In this document: one piece after another, positions 7,379 through 16,700 of the stretch
Layout: each line of letters begins with the position of its first letter
Numbering within the stretch: the stretch's first letter is position 1
Assembly (NCBI RefSeq): GCF_000227135.1
Contig: NC_018247.1
Span: forward strand, 731,739-752,621
DNA from: Leishmania donovani
Taxonomy: Eukaryota; Euglenozoa; Kinetoplastea; Trypanosomatida; Trypanosomatidae
DNA length: 20,883 nucleotides
Reading direction: 5' to 3'
Notes under the pieces: generated by a model
Seen by the model: only the letters and a program-made list of their open reading frames with translations
Databases searched by the model: none
Told to the model about the DNA's origin: nothing
Position numbers and translations under genes: made by a program

Positions 7379-8565
7379 TCACTCCATCATCAGTTTCACA
7401 ATGGTGCCCACGTGCATCATCACACCGGCCTGCAAAGCTGACTCCTCAATTTTAAACTTCGAGCTGTGCTCCGTGTACACGGAGCCAAACGCCTCATCGC
7501 GAATGCCTATCAGAGAAAAGCAGCCCGGGATCACTGCCTGGTACTCCGAGAAGTCCTCCACGCCGAACCCCGGCTCTTCCTTCACAACAAACGCATCTTT
7601 ACCAAGCATTTCCTCAGCTACGCTCTTCACCACTTCGTACGCCTTCGGGTCGTTGTACGTCACGATGTTGGGCTCCAGCCAGCTCAGCTCGTACTGGGCG
7701 CCGTGCGCCTTCGTGATGCCGGCGATGATCTCCTCCATCAGAGAGGGCACCCGAGCCTGAGTGTCGCGGTCGAGNNNNNNNNNNNNNNNNNNNNNNNNNN
7801 NNNNNNNNNNNNNNNNNNNNNNNNNNNNNNNNNNNNNNNNNNNNNNNNNNNNNNNNNNNNNNNNNNNNNNNNNNNNNNNNNNNNNNNNNNNNNNNNNNNN
7901 NNNNNNNNNNNNNNNNNNNNNNNNNNNNNNNNNNNNNNNNNNNNNNNNNNNNNNNNNNNNNNNNNNNNNNNNNNNNNNNNNNNNNNNNNNNNNNNNNNNN
8001 NNNNNNNNNNNNNNNNNNNNNNNNNNNNNNNNNNNNNNNNNNNNNNNNNNNNNNNNNNNNNNNNNNNNNNNNNNNNNNNNNNNNNNNNNNNNNNNNNNNN
8101 NNNNNNNNNNNNNNNNNNNNNNNNNNNNNNNNNNNNNNNNNNNNNNNNNNNNNNNNNNNNNNNNNNNNNNNNNNNNNNNNNNNNNNNNCGGTCGCGCATC
8201 TGGCACAGCACCTTCACCGCCCCAAGCAGCATCGCCGTGTGGGCATCGTGGCCACACGCGTGCATCACGCCTGGCCGCTTCGAGCTGAAGGGCTCGCCGC
8301 TCTCCTCCTGCAGCGGCAGTGCATCCATGTCGGCGCGCAGGGCGTACATGGGTCCCTCGCCAGCGCCACCCCGCAGGTCCGCCACGACGCTGTTCGGCGT
8401 CAGCCGGCGAATGTCCAGCGGTGCGGGCATGCTGCTGAGGACGTCCGCCACGTAGTCGGCGGTGGGCTGCTCCTCATACGCAACATATGGATACTCGTGG
8501 ATGTGGCGCCGCCACTGCACCACCTCGTCTTTTACGGCGTCGATGAATGAGATGAACGGCTGCAT
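7379..8565 (-). CDS. N-acyl-L-amino acid amidohydrolase (M20D), copy C, with internal gap
   Basis: This is the first array gene in transcription order. The ATG at 8565 begins MQPFISFIDAVKDEVVQW; longer upstream extensions have no sequence support and are low-complexity. The N-terminal half reads through RADMDALP and HACGHDAHTAM (Cys104, His106), then 414 N hide the Glu140 and His165 ligands and the lid domain. The 3' part runs from RDTQARVPSLMEE to GVEDFSEYQAVIPGC, the last metal ligand His366 in TEHSSKFKIEE, and the end IVKLMME with TGA at 7379-7381. With 412 missing bases instead of 414, the gene is 394 aa and in frame. The role is as for copy A. Its N-terminal and C-terminal ends differ from A and B, which may reflect different substrates or only drift. 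Confidence 0.85.
7775..8188. other. Assembly gap of 414 N inside copy C
   Basis: Unlike the other gaps, this one is not 99 N, so its size was estimated. The equivalent interval in copy B (4379-4790) and in the fragment at 3206-3981 (3507-3918) is 412 bp, two less than the N count, and 412 restores the reading frame. Confidence 0.9.
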
Positions 8566-9279
8566 GTAAAAGGTCTTTTTATCTACGATAGAGTGAGGAA
8601 TGTGAGTAATGATCTGCTCACCCACTATCCATGTGTTTTCATGGAGGGATAGAGATAGCTTCCACACGAGTCTCCACAATGGTGATATATGGAGGCAGGA
8701 AGAGTGCGGCGTTCGTTGCAGAGCGCCGTCAGGGGTGCAATGAATGAGCAGACGAGGGAGGAAAGGAAGGAGGGCAGAAAAGTGGAGAACGAGCAGAGGA
8801 GCCTCAGAAACCCTGCTTAGACGGTGCGGCTGAGGTCGGGCACATACGACAGTGGGAAGACGACGACCTCGCTGCATAAACACATCGTTGAAATGTTTGC
8901 TCAGAGAGGCGCGCAACGCGTGGTAGCACCGGACAACTGCACTACCGCTAGCGAGTCGATGGAGAAGAGACGCAGCTGCGTGAGGCGACAGGCAGCTGCA
9001 CATGCACATCCGTCAGCCCCATGTGAAGCGAAGGAGAAGCCCCACTAAAGCATCTCTGCGATGGAGTCTGCCGGTAACAGAGCCGCACTCTCCACACCGT
9101 GCGCATATGCGGGCGGTGCGTGCGTGTTTACTTCAACTCATGTCCATGCTTATCATCCACCGTGTGCCTGTGTCTGTGGAGAGTGTGTGTACTGTGAGAC
9201 GCAGCTGCGAAAACAAAAGAAAAATGCACTGGTGTGGGAAGCAGCGTTGGGCTGCTCCCCTCTTCCACTTAGCCGTTCA
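8566..9279. other. Intergenic spacer between PPR gene and amidohydrolase C
   Basis: About 0.7 kb without a gene I can support. It should hold the 3' UTR of the PPR gene and the processing signals of copy C. A few short open frames on both strands have no protein-like features. Confidence 0.55.
8583..8612 (-). promoter_or_regulatory. Possible spliced-leader acceptor for copy C
   Basis: On the minus strand a modest pyrimidine tract (ACATTCCTCACTCTATCG) is followed by TAG, with AG at 8584-8583, 17 nt before the ATG at 8565. The tract is weaker than for the other genes. Confidence 0.35.
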
Positions 9280-12200
9280 TTAGCGAGTGCGCAGTCGGCG
9301 GCGCTTGCTTCGCTGCAGCGCCTTCCTGGACGATCGCTCCTCGGTGCTGCGCGCCTCCTCCGCCTCCCAACGCTGCAGCTGCGCCTGCGTGGCAGGGGTC
9401 TTCCTGTTGCGCCGGTACCAGTCTCGCACACTGGATGCCAGGGAGTCATGATGATCGTCCGGCGAGCGGCCAAAGCGAAGCGGGGGATCCTCTGGCGCCT
9501 CAAGAGTACCGTGCCGGTACATCTCACGCCACTTCTCCAGGTAGTCGTACTTGGACTTGCGTGTAGGTCCCTGGCTAGTCAGTTTCACCACGCCCTCCTC
9601 CTTGTTCTGAAGAACCTCAACGAGGGCCTTTGTGCTGCTCGCGGCTTCCTCTTTTATCTGTTCGTAGAAAGTGTTGTCCGACTCCAGAGCGATTTCTTCA
9701 TCGCTCTTGTACGGCGCTAACGGGTCCCGCTGCTCTCCTTGCCACACAAACTCAGCCGACGGCGGCACTGCGTGCGCCATCTCACTCGCTGGCTTCTTGC
9801 TTCCATCGTCGTATCGATGCTGCGGGTACTGCCGCCAGTCGGACAGCTCGCCGGGGTTCGTGGCACCGCTCTCTTCAATGTCTAGCTGGTCACCAGCCAC
9901 TCGTACTGCCTTTCCCATCTCAGAGAACTCCGGCACAGCTGCCTTGCCGTCTAGAATGCCCTGATACTCCTGTTTCACAATTGCACGCTCGCGCCACAGT
10001 CGTACGCCCCAGCCTTCCGGGCCACCTCCACTCTTCGGGTACGCCAGCTCGCTTCCATCCAGCGCCCACAAGCTGCCCGCAATCTCCCCCTCCTGTTGCC
10101 GTATCTTTGGTAGCAGCTGTTGCTTGCTCAGCGCCGGGACATCGGCAGGGGTCTTGAAGGCGGAGTCGATGCCCAGCTGCGTGAGGGCGGCGTTCTTCTC
10201 CTCAAACGTTTCGCCCTTTGGCGTACCATCGGCGTTCTCCTCGGCGAACAGCTCGTGTTTGCTCACTGTCGTCTTCTTCCACCGCTCCCACCATGCCAGC
10301 GTTGTGTCAGCTGGAACGGGTAAAGGCTGCACGACAGTCGCCGCCTTCGCTTCCGCCGGGACAACCCCCGCCGCTGGCGAGGGCTGCAGTGGGAACTCGA
10401 TGCCCTCCTGCTTCCGCGCGAGGTACTCCTCACGGGCTTGCATGATGCGACGGGCCCGCCGCTTCATGTCGCGCTTGTACCCTGCGGCATTATTCACGCG
10501 GACAATCTTCTTGAGGAGCGACGCACGCACTGGGATCCTCGCGTTCTCCATGGCCTCCAGATAGTGCAACGCCCGCGCGGCGCCGCCCTCCTCGCCGGAA
10601 GAGAGATGCATGAAGATGAGGCACTCGTAGGTCCGCCGGCTGGGCACCAAGTCTTCCTGCAGGACCATTTGCTGGAACAGTTTCTCCGCCTCGTCGATGC
10701 GCTGCTGGTGAGCGAGCAGGGCTATATAGCACTCGTAGCTGTACACATCCTTTTTGAGGTGCCACTCATCGAACGTGTCGGCCCAGATCTTATTTGCCTG
10801 TTCCTCGAACATGCCGATCGCTCTCGTGTTGTCGGGCAGGTGCTCGATGCTCAGAATTGCGGTCTGGCAGCACAGACGAAGCAGCGAATTGATAAAAGGA
10901 GCTTGCATTTCCCACCCGCGGCGAACCACCAGCTCGTATATCCCGAAGCAAGTGTTCATATGCTCGAGCCACATGGCGTAAATGTCGCTCTTCTGCTCCT
11001 TCATCTGCTCGTAATCGGCACGGATGAGGAGCTGGACGTGCGCTTGAACAGCCCAGGAAAGGTGAAGCATGCTGACCGGAATACGGTCGTCGCGCATTTT
11101 TGCGAGATGCCGTTCCACCGCGTCGACATCGCCGACAACCTGCGCAGAGCGGATCAGGTTTAGATACGTCGTGGCGTTCCAGGGAATGCCCATGAGTTCC
11201 ATCTTCTGTGCCAGCTCTTCGCAGCGGAGTCGCATCTCTGGGACCGGGCTCTGACTCAAGGAAAACATGAGCGCATCGTAGTGAGGCCGTGCAGCGATGA
11301 AGCCGTACACGTTCTCCATTTGGTCAAAGAGCTGCACGGACTCCGCCAGGGAGTTCATCTGCGACGTGTCCTTGCTCAGCGCACGCAGCTGCAGGGCGAA
11401 GGTCACTTCGTTCGGCTCAATATTCGCGTACATCTTCATGTTGTCTACAATCTGCGCCACGGCGGAGTAGTCCCCCGCGTTGTGGAATGAGCGCATGAGC
11501 TCGTGCCAGTTGCCAATGCGTGGCGTGATGCCGCGCATTTTCATTTCTTCGATAAGTGCCATGGAGTCATTAACCTTTCCTAGCGAAGACGAGTGCTTCA
11601 TCAGCGCCTTGTACATCTCCGCGTTTGGTCCGAGACCCACATCGGCAGCAAAGAGGAAAATGGCACGTGCTGCATCGTAGTAGTGCTGCCTCGCAAGAGC
11701 GGAGAGGACGACCACAAGGCCCTCCTCGGTGAAATCCAAACCTGCGCCACCCATGATAACGCTCAACTCTTTGCTGGCATTTGTGCGTTCCGACTCATCG
11801 TCAAGGTAGGCTATCGGAATGTTCATTTCCTGCGAGAATTGCTCCACCGCCATCACTGGCCGCACCTCCTCATCTGGAGTGCCGCTTAAATTGTTGAGGT
11901 CGCCCTCCAGCAAGTCATACTTCTGCGAGGGCACCAGGAGGGGCAGCTGGTCAGCCGCAGCCAGAGGCACTTTATATGTGGTGGAGCGACGGCCCGACTT
12001 GGGCACCGTCGACGGTGGAGAGCTCGCAAGGCGCTCCCCGAACTCGAGTAGGTCCTGCATGGCCTTACCGTTCCTCTCCACTGAAGTGACCACGTCCTCC
12101 ACTTCTTCCTCGGCGGGAAACTGCCACGCGTAGGCCCAGCGCTCAATGGTGTCATCCCATTTGCCTTGCACAGGGGGCCGGTAGTCGGCAGGTAGGGTTC

Positions 12201-12336
12201 CCCTTCTGTACATATCGATCTCCATCTCCTTTGCACTAGGGCCCATCGCCACGACACCTTTCAGTGCCACCTGCTTCAGCGCCTGCGCGTACGGGGACAG
12301 CGCCTTCGAGCGCGCCGCGCATGACGTGCGCCACAT
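9280..12336 (-). CDS. Pentatricopeptide-repeat (PPR) protein, probably mitochondrial
   Basis: The protein has 1018 aa from the ATG at 12336. The frame stays open for 53 codons upstream but contains only a GTG, and the ATG start gives a typical mitochondrial presequence (MWRTSCAARSKALSPYAQAL), so I chose it. Residues about 203-615 form tandem helix-turn-helix repeats of PPR type, for example YDAARAIFLFAADVGLGPNA, NDSMALIEEMKMRGITP, and DEAEKLFQQMVLQEDLVPS followed by RTYECLIF. The C-terminal 400 residues are charged and low in complexity, with several Trp-containing patches (DWYRRNRKTPATQ), and end in a very basic tail (SKRRRLRTR), fitting RNA binding. Trypanosomatid mitochondria use many PPR proteins in rRNA stability, polyadenylation and as mitoribosomal small-subunit parts; this one could be any of these. 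The neighbouring Pkr1-like and amidohydrolase genes give no further clue. PPR assignment is solid; the specific role is not known. Confidence 0.82.
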   Translation of the reverse strand: MWRTSCAARSKALSPYAQALKQVALKGVVAMGPSAKEMEIDMYRRGTLPADYRPPVQGKWDDTIERWAYAWQFPAEEEVEDVVTSVERNGKAMQDLLEFGERLASSPPSTVPKSGRRSTTYKVPLAAADQLPLLVPSQKYDLLEGDLNNLSGTPDEEVRPVMAVEQFSQEMNIPIAYLDDESERTNASKELSVIMGGAGLDFTEEGLVVVLSALARQHYYDAARAIFLFAADVGLGPNAEMYKALMKHSSSLGKVNDSMALIEEMKMRGITPRIGNWHELMRSFHNAGDYSAVAQIVDNMKMYANIEPNEVTFALQLRALSKDTSQMNSLAESVQLFDQMENVYGFIAARPHYDALMFSLSQSPVPEMRLRCEELAQKMELMGIPWNATTYLNLIRSAQVVGDVDAVERHLAKMRDDRIPVSMLHLSWAVQAHVQLLIRADYEQMKEQKSDIYAMWLEHMNTCFGIYELVVRRGWEMQAPFINSLLRLCCQTAILSIEHLPDNTRAIGMFEEQANKIWADTFDEWHLKKDVYSYECYIALLAHQQRIDEAEKLFQQMVLQEDLVPSRRTYECLIFMHLSSGEEGGAARALHYLEAMENARIPVRASLLKKIVRVNNAAGYKRDMKRRARRIMQAREEYLARKQEGIEFPLQPSPAAGVVPAEAKAATVVQPLPVPADTTLAWWERWKKTTVSKHELFAEENADGTPKGETFEEKNAALTQLGIDSAFKTPADVPALSKQQLLPKIRQQEGEIAGSLWALDGSELAYPKSGGGPEGWGVRLWRERAIVKQEYQGILDGKAAVPEFSEMGKAVRVAGDQLDIEESGATNPGELSDWRQYPQHRYDDGSKKPASEMAHAVPPSAEFVWQGEQRDPLAPYKSDEEIALESDNTFYEQIKEEAASSTKALVEVLQNKEEGVVKLTSQGPTRKSKYDYLEKWREMYRHGTLEAPEDPPLRFGRSPDDHHDSLASSVRDWYRRNRKTPATQAQLQRWEAEEARSTEERSSRKALQRSKRRRLRTR

Positions 12337-12373
12337 GCGTGATCTTGGTCGCCGCGCCTTTCCAACGTTCCTT

Positions 12374-12427
12374 TTACGGCTTCGCACGCTCTTTCTCTCC
12401 TCTTGTTCCAGGGAGTGCGCGTAACAT
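12374..12427 (-). other. Possible upstream ORF in the PPR 5' UTR
   Basis: If the transcript begins at the AG near 12504, its leader contains an ATG at 12427 that opens a 17-codon frame ending in TAA at 12374-12376. It is not in frame with the main ATG at 12336. This could lower translation, but one short upstream frame is easily due to chance. Confidence 0.25.
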
Positions 12428-12503
12428 CGGTGTGATGCGAAGCCCACGTACACACCAGCAATGAATGGGGGCGTCGTCGCGCGTTTGACGACCACAAAAG
12501 GTG

Positions 12504-12590
12504 CTCACCACGGAGACGACGTGCGGGCACGCCAAATGCGAGCGAAAACAAGAGAGGAGAAAAGGGGGGTGGGTGGGTGGGTGGAGAGGT
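12504..12590 (-). promoter_or_regulatory. Predicted trans-splice acceptor and long pyrimidine tract for the PPR gene
   Basis: On the minus strand 12541-12590 is almost purely pyrimidine (CTCTCCACCCACCCACCCAC, then CCCCTTTTCTCCTCTCTTG). The first AG in a good context is at 12505-12504. This gives a leader of about 168 nt to the ATG at 12336. The bases directly before that ATG are purine-rich and cannot supply the tract. Confidence 0.45.
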
Positions 12591-12890
12591 GGCGCAAGCC
12601 ATCAGCAGCTGCACACGCCTTGGAGCTTCCTTCAAGTGCGCAGCCCAACGGCGTTCGCGCTGGCTTCTCTTCGGCCATTATGGAAAACAGCTCACTGTGC
12701 GCTGTCACCTGCCCAACCGCAGGGAGCGGCGAAGTGCGTTCAGCGCCGAGAAACAATGAGCGGCACCGAACAGTGACAAAAAAAGCCAGCAGGACATGTG
12801 TCACAGAGCAGCTCGGCAGATTCATGTGATCCATTTCATTACTCATCTGTGTGCAATACCGGTCGAGCCGACAAAGGACAACAAAACGTG

Positions 12891-13256
12891 CTAATCATTC
12901 TTTTTGTCTTTGCTCTCCCTCTCCACTGCCTCACGCTGCTGCTGGGAGGCAAAGTCCAAGCCAGAGCTGAAGATGATCTTCATGAGCCAGTTCGTGGAGG
13001 CGGTCAGGCCCAGCCCTAGGAAGCCAAAAGCCCAGACGTGAATGTTATCGTGCATCGCGAACACAAACATGAGCCAGAGCCCGAAGAGGGCCAGCATGAT
13101 TAGATTAAAGCTGATCCACACGATAGGCGACAGGGACGAGCCCGGCGTAAGAAGGTGGTTTATCACACGTGCGAGAACCGGAAGGTTCTCCTCCTTATTC
13201 GGCACAGACGCACCGCCCTCTATAACGGCGTTGCTGTTGCCCGTTGCCCTAGACAT
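12891..13256 (-). CDS. Pkr1-like ER membrane protein (V-ATPase assembly factor family)
   Basis: The 121-aa protein has two predicted transmembrane helices (about 46-67 and 74-96) joined by a short turn with HDNIHVW. A conserved-looking LLTPGSSLSP (35-44) precedes the first helix and NWLMKIIFSSG (89-99) ends the second; the C-terminus is a charged tail (REAVERESKDKKND). This order (PG-S/T box, helix, NIH turn, helix ending in a Trp) is that of fungal Pkr1, a small ER protein needed to assemble the membrane sector of the vacuolar proton ATPase. The length is also close to yeast Pkr1 (about 120 aa). The ATG at 13256 is a true ATG and TAG is at 12891. The next gene upstream resembles WDR7/rabconnectin-3 beta, another V-ATPase factor. 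The family match is from memory of the motif and was not searched; another small two-helix ER protein is possible. Confidence 0.7.
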   Translation of the reverse strand: MSRATGNSNAVIEGGASVPNKEENLPVLARVINHLLTPGSSLSPIVWISFNLIMLALFGLWLMFVFAMHDNIHVWAFGFLGLGLTASTNWLMKIIFSSGLDFASQQQREAVERESKDKKND

Positions 13257-13735
13257 GCTGCACTTGCGTGATCCTTACTGTGCGTGTGTGTCCGTGTGAA
13301 GAGTTTCCTGTGCAACCAGCGCCGTCCACCATTTTCCCCGGGATACGGCAGCCGGTAATCACCGGAATAGGTGAGAAGAAGAGCGGGGACGAGGATGGAG
13401 GGTGCGAGCACAGCGCTGTGCCAGGAGGCATCGGCGCATCGGCGATACACTGTATTGCTCGGAGGCAAGCGTAGTGGGGGAAAGGCGCATTGTTCTGTTT
13501 TCTCCCCCTCCCCTATGGTAACCCGCCGCACATGACACTTGTGGCACTGCAGCAGCCATCTTGCCAAACACTCGCTGCTCTTGCGCTGCGAGCCCGCCCT
13601 ACTCTACATGATTGCTCTTCTCTTTCTTCGCTCTTACACCTTGCCTGCGCGACGCATAATTTCACCCGGTCCAAGTTGCTCCACTATCGAGCCAAGCGCA
13701 CACGCACACCGACACCTGGGAGAAGGCAATGGAGC
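13257..13735. other. Spacer between WDR7-like and Pkr1-like genes
   Basis: About 0.5 kb with no supported gene. Only a weak pyrimidine-AG context (AG at 13279-13278) is visible ahead of the Pkr1-like ATG. The plus-strand open frame over 13490-14005 overlaps the WDR7-like gene and is a shadow. Confidence 0.5.
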
Positions 13736-16700
13736 TCACGGCAGCGCCACTTGCACCTTACCGTGCCACGGAGAAGAAAACTCGACACACTGCGGCGACA
13801 GCCAGTTGAGCTGAAAGAACTTGATGAGGAGCGACACGCTTTCTCCACGCAGACCCATCGACGGCACAGGCACGGCGGTAACCAGCTTGAAGCTCGCGCT
13901 CCCGCTGCCGCTGAAGAAGCTGGTGAGGGAAGACGACTGATTTGGCGACCGCCACACCTTGATCTCGTCCAGAGTCTCGGCGATGGTGGCGATATCAAGA
14001 GTTGATGTGTTGCCACTGTAGGCAACCCCCAAAACCGGCGCTGAGTGAGCCTGGAAGGCGGTTACGATCGATGCTGCCTTCACGTTGTACACCACCACTT
14101 TGCCGTCGCTTCGGCCCACAGCCACGTGCCGCAGGCTCTGCTGTAGCGATACGCTGGGGAGCGACGCGGCCGTGACGCGGAGCAGCTGCGACACAGCAGT
14201 ATGATAGATGGCCGCAGCGTCCTTGCTGGCGGAAGAAAGATCGCTCAGACCGCTCACAAATATGTCCGCGATTGTGCTAAACACGGTATAGGCCTCGTAT
14301 GGGAAGTTTCTAACGAAGTGAGCAAGGAAGACAATAATGTACGGCCGGCACTCTGCGTTAAGGTGAAAGTCTGTTACGATGTAGGTAGAGAGAAAGCCCT
14401 GCGGATCCTGCGCCATCAGCCGCTCCAGCGCTTCCAGCGACGCCTGCTTGGCTTCCTCGCCACTCCCACGAAAAGCCTCCCTCATAAGGGCCTTCACGAA
14501 GCTCTGGAAGGGGTCCTTTTCATCCAAGGCACACAAAGTGGCGTGGCTCTCTATCAACCCGAGCAGTGTTGCGGGCCGATTGGAAAGCGTGTGGTCGTCG
14601 TCCAACGCGGCCGTGACGGCGCGCTGAGCCTCTACAGTGCTCTGGCGTAGGAGGCTGAAAAGCGGCGTTTCCGCTTGGAGGCTGTAGTCGGCACGCTGAG
14701 AAGCCAGGTTCAACAGAACCGATAGAGCAGCAAATGCGCTTCCACTTTCAATCAGCGGCGGCGCACCAGGTGCTTCGTCTTCAGCAGCTCCGTGCGATTG
14801 CGCGGCAAACGCACGTGAGCGCAGTAAGTTCACGACATCGGCGAGGCTACACACAGACATCTTCGTTGCCATCAGCCGAAGTGCGTGGCGGAATGCTGCA
14901 GGTGTTGACCGTCGCAGGGTATAGAAGCGCGATAAAAAGTGCTGCACGGCGTCGGCCTGCCGGTATGGATCTGGAGCCAGACTGGAGGTAAGCTTGTCAC
15001 CAAGCGACTCTATTATGGAGTAGATGGCAGCCGCGCATGCTCCCTCCGATGTGCGGCTTAGAAGTCCGCAAAGCAACAGGATCGCGCACCAAACACACTC
15101 GTGAGTCTGCGCTCCAGTTACGACTAAGCCCAAGTCATCTAACGCCTCGCAAAGAGCATTCTCTCTGGGAAATGAAGGAGGACAGCTCTCGCCGAGGCAC
15201 CCGAGCATCAGCCGCAATGCCGAGCTGTACTCCAGCGACGAACGCTTCACGGGCTGCTCCCCTACACCAAGGCCACTGAGAAGGGAGTCGACATCGATAC
15301 GGATTGCGTAGTGCTCCCCTCCTACAAACCGGTACCTGATGATGCTCAGCGCGGATGCCCAGTGGTGCTCGAGGAGGTTGTCCAGCTGCTGATTCAGTGG
15401 CCCAGGAAGCGACCGAAACGCCCGCTCGAGACGACACGTGGGGAGGTGCCAGAGGTTGCCGTTATCCTCCGAGAACAGAAACATGTACTCTAGCTTTCGG
15501 TTAAGCAGGCAAGCGGTAAGCGGCCTCGATGGGGAGCACATGGTCCGCGACACCGCAGCTTTTTCGCCCGCGTGGCAGCACACAGTACCCATTTCAGTGC
15601 ACATGCTCACGAACAACGTGTCGTCTGTTTCATTCATTTTCGGGAGCCTCAGCAGCCGATCCACGGCACCACAGTGTGCGACACGAACGTTTGCCCATAT
15701 TTGTCCGCCAACGAACACTCTTATGTCGCCGTCGTTGAACCCGAGCACACAAGAGTACCTGCCTGCGCCGCCCTCGAATGCAAGACAGCTCGTTGCATCA
15801 TAGGGGTGCTCCTCGACTGCGAGCAGTACCGTACCAGGATTGTTGTACAGCGAAAGGTGGCACTCTCCCGTGCTGAACAAGCACACAACGCCGTAGCTGC
15901 CGTAAATCGGAACTACCTCGAGCAGCAGCACCGAGGCCGAGGCAAGCGAGGGGCGGACAGCGCTGTACACCTCGATAGGCTCGAACTTGTCCTCTTCCGC
16001 GCGGGATTGCAGTAGAGCGGTGTAGCGCGCTAGTGAGGTGCCACTGCGCCAACACAGGAAGACGCCAGACTCCACCCCACCCATCAGACAGGCCACATGA
16101 CTAGGCAACGTCACCTGCTGAGCCACTACAATTTCCTCCACGCAAGGAAATCTCTTGCTCATCACCACATCATACATCAGGCATCGAGAGTCGGAGCGCA
16201 CAACGCACAGCCGAGCACCATCTGCCGTGCCTTTCCAAAACGCAAGACCAAAGGAGGTAGTGAGCTCATTCTTTACCACTGCGGTGGACACCAGCAAGTG
16301 ATTTTCCCATGCAGTAAACGACACAGCGTCCGGATAGACTACGGCAAGCAAGCACACACCCCTGCAGCCATGCGCATAAATCGCCGGGACCACTCGCGCT
16401 ACGTCCGAGGCTCGGTCCAGCTCCTCCGACAACAGCGAGAGCGTTTCCTTATGGAGAGTGCGGCCAGAATCTCCATGCACTACAGTCAGATTACGGCTTT
16501 CCCCATGAGCTACAAAAAAGCAGTCCGGCACAGTCTGCGACGCGGCCACTGACGCGACTGAGCCGCCCTCGAACTCTTTGGTGCGCATGATGGCATCCTC
16601 GGCCTCTGGAATAATAGGGATAATCGTCATGGTGTCGGAAGATAAACACACACACTCCCTTGAATCGTAGCGAATGCACCAGATCACTCCATGTCTTTCT

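Larger units (their letters stand above)
12337..12890. other. Spacer between Pkr1-like gene and PPR gene
   Basis: Apart from the pyrimidine tract and upstream ORF described separately, this stretch shows no gene. Its right part must be the 3' UTR of the Pkr1-like gene. Confidence 0.5.

Noticed and set aside
6921..7760. Plus-strand open frame of 279 codons
   Set aside because: It starts in spacer homopolymers and its second half is antisense to amidohydrolase C. There is no start context or protein motif.
8566..9009. N-terminal extension of amidohydrolase C
   Set aside because: The frame is open upstream of 8565, but the residues are low-complexity and unlike A and B; the ATG at 8565 aligns with the starts of the other copies.
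12337..12495. 53-residue N-terminal extension of the PPR protein
   Set aside because: It contains no ATG, only a GTG; the ATG at 12336 gives a good mitochondrial presequence.
13684..14025. Small minus-strand frames overlapping the 3' end of the WDR7-like gene
   Set aside because: They lie in another frame of a gene whose C-terminal WD40 region is clear, so they are shadows.
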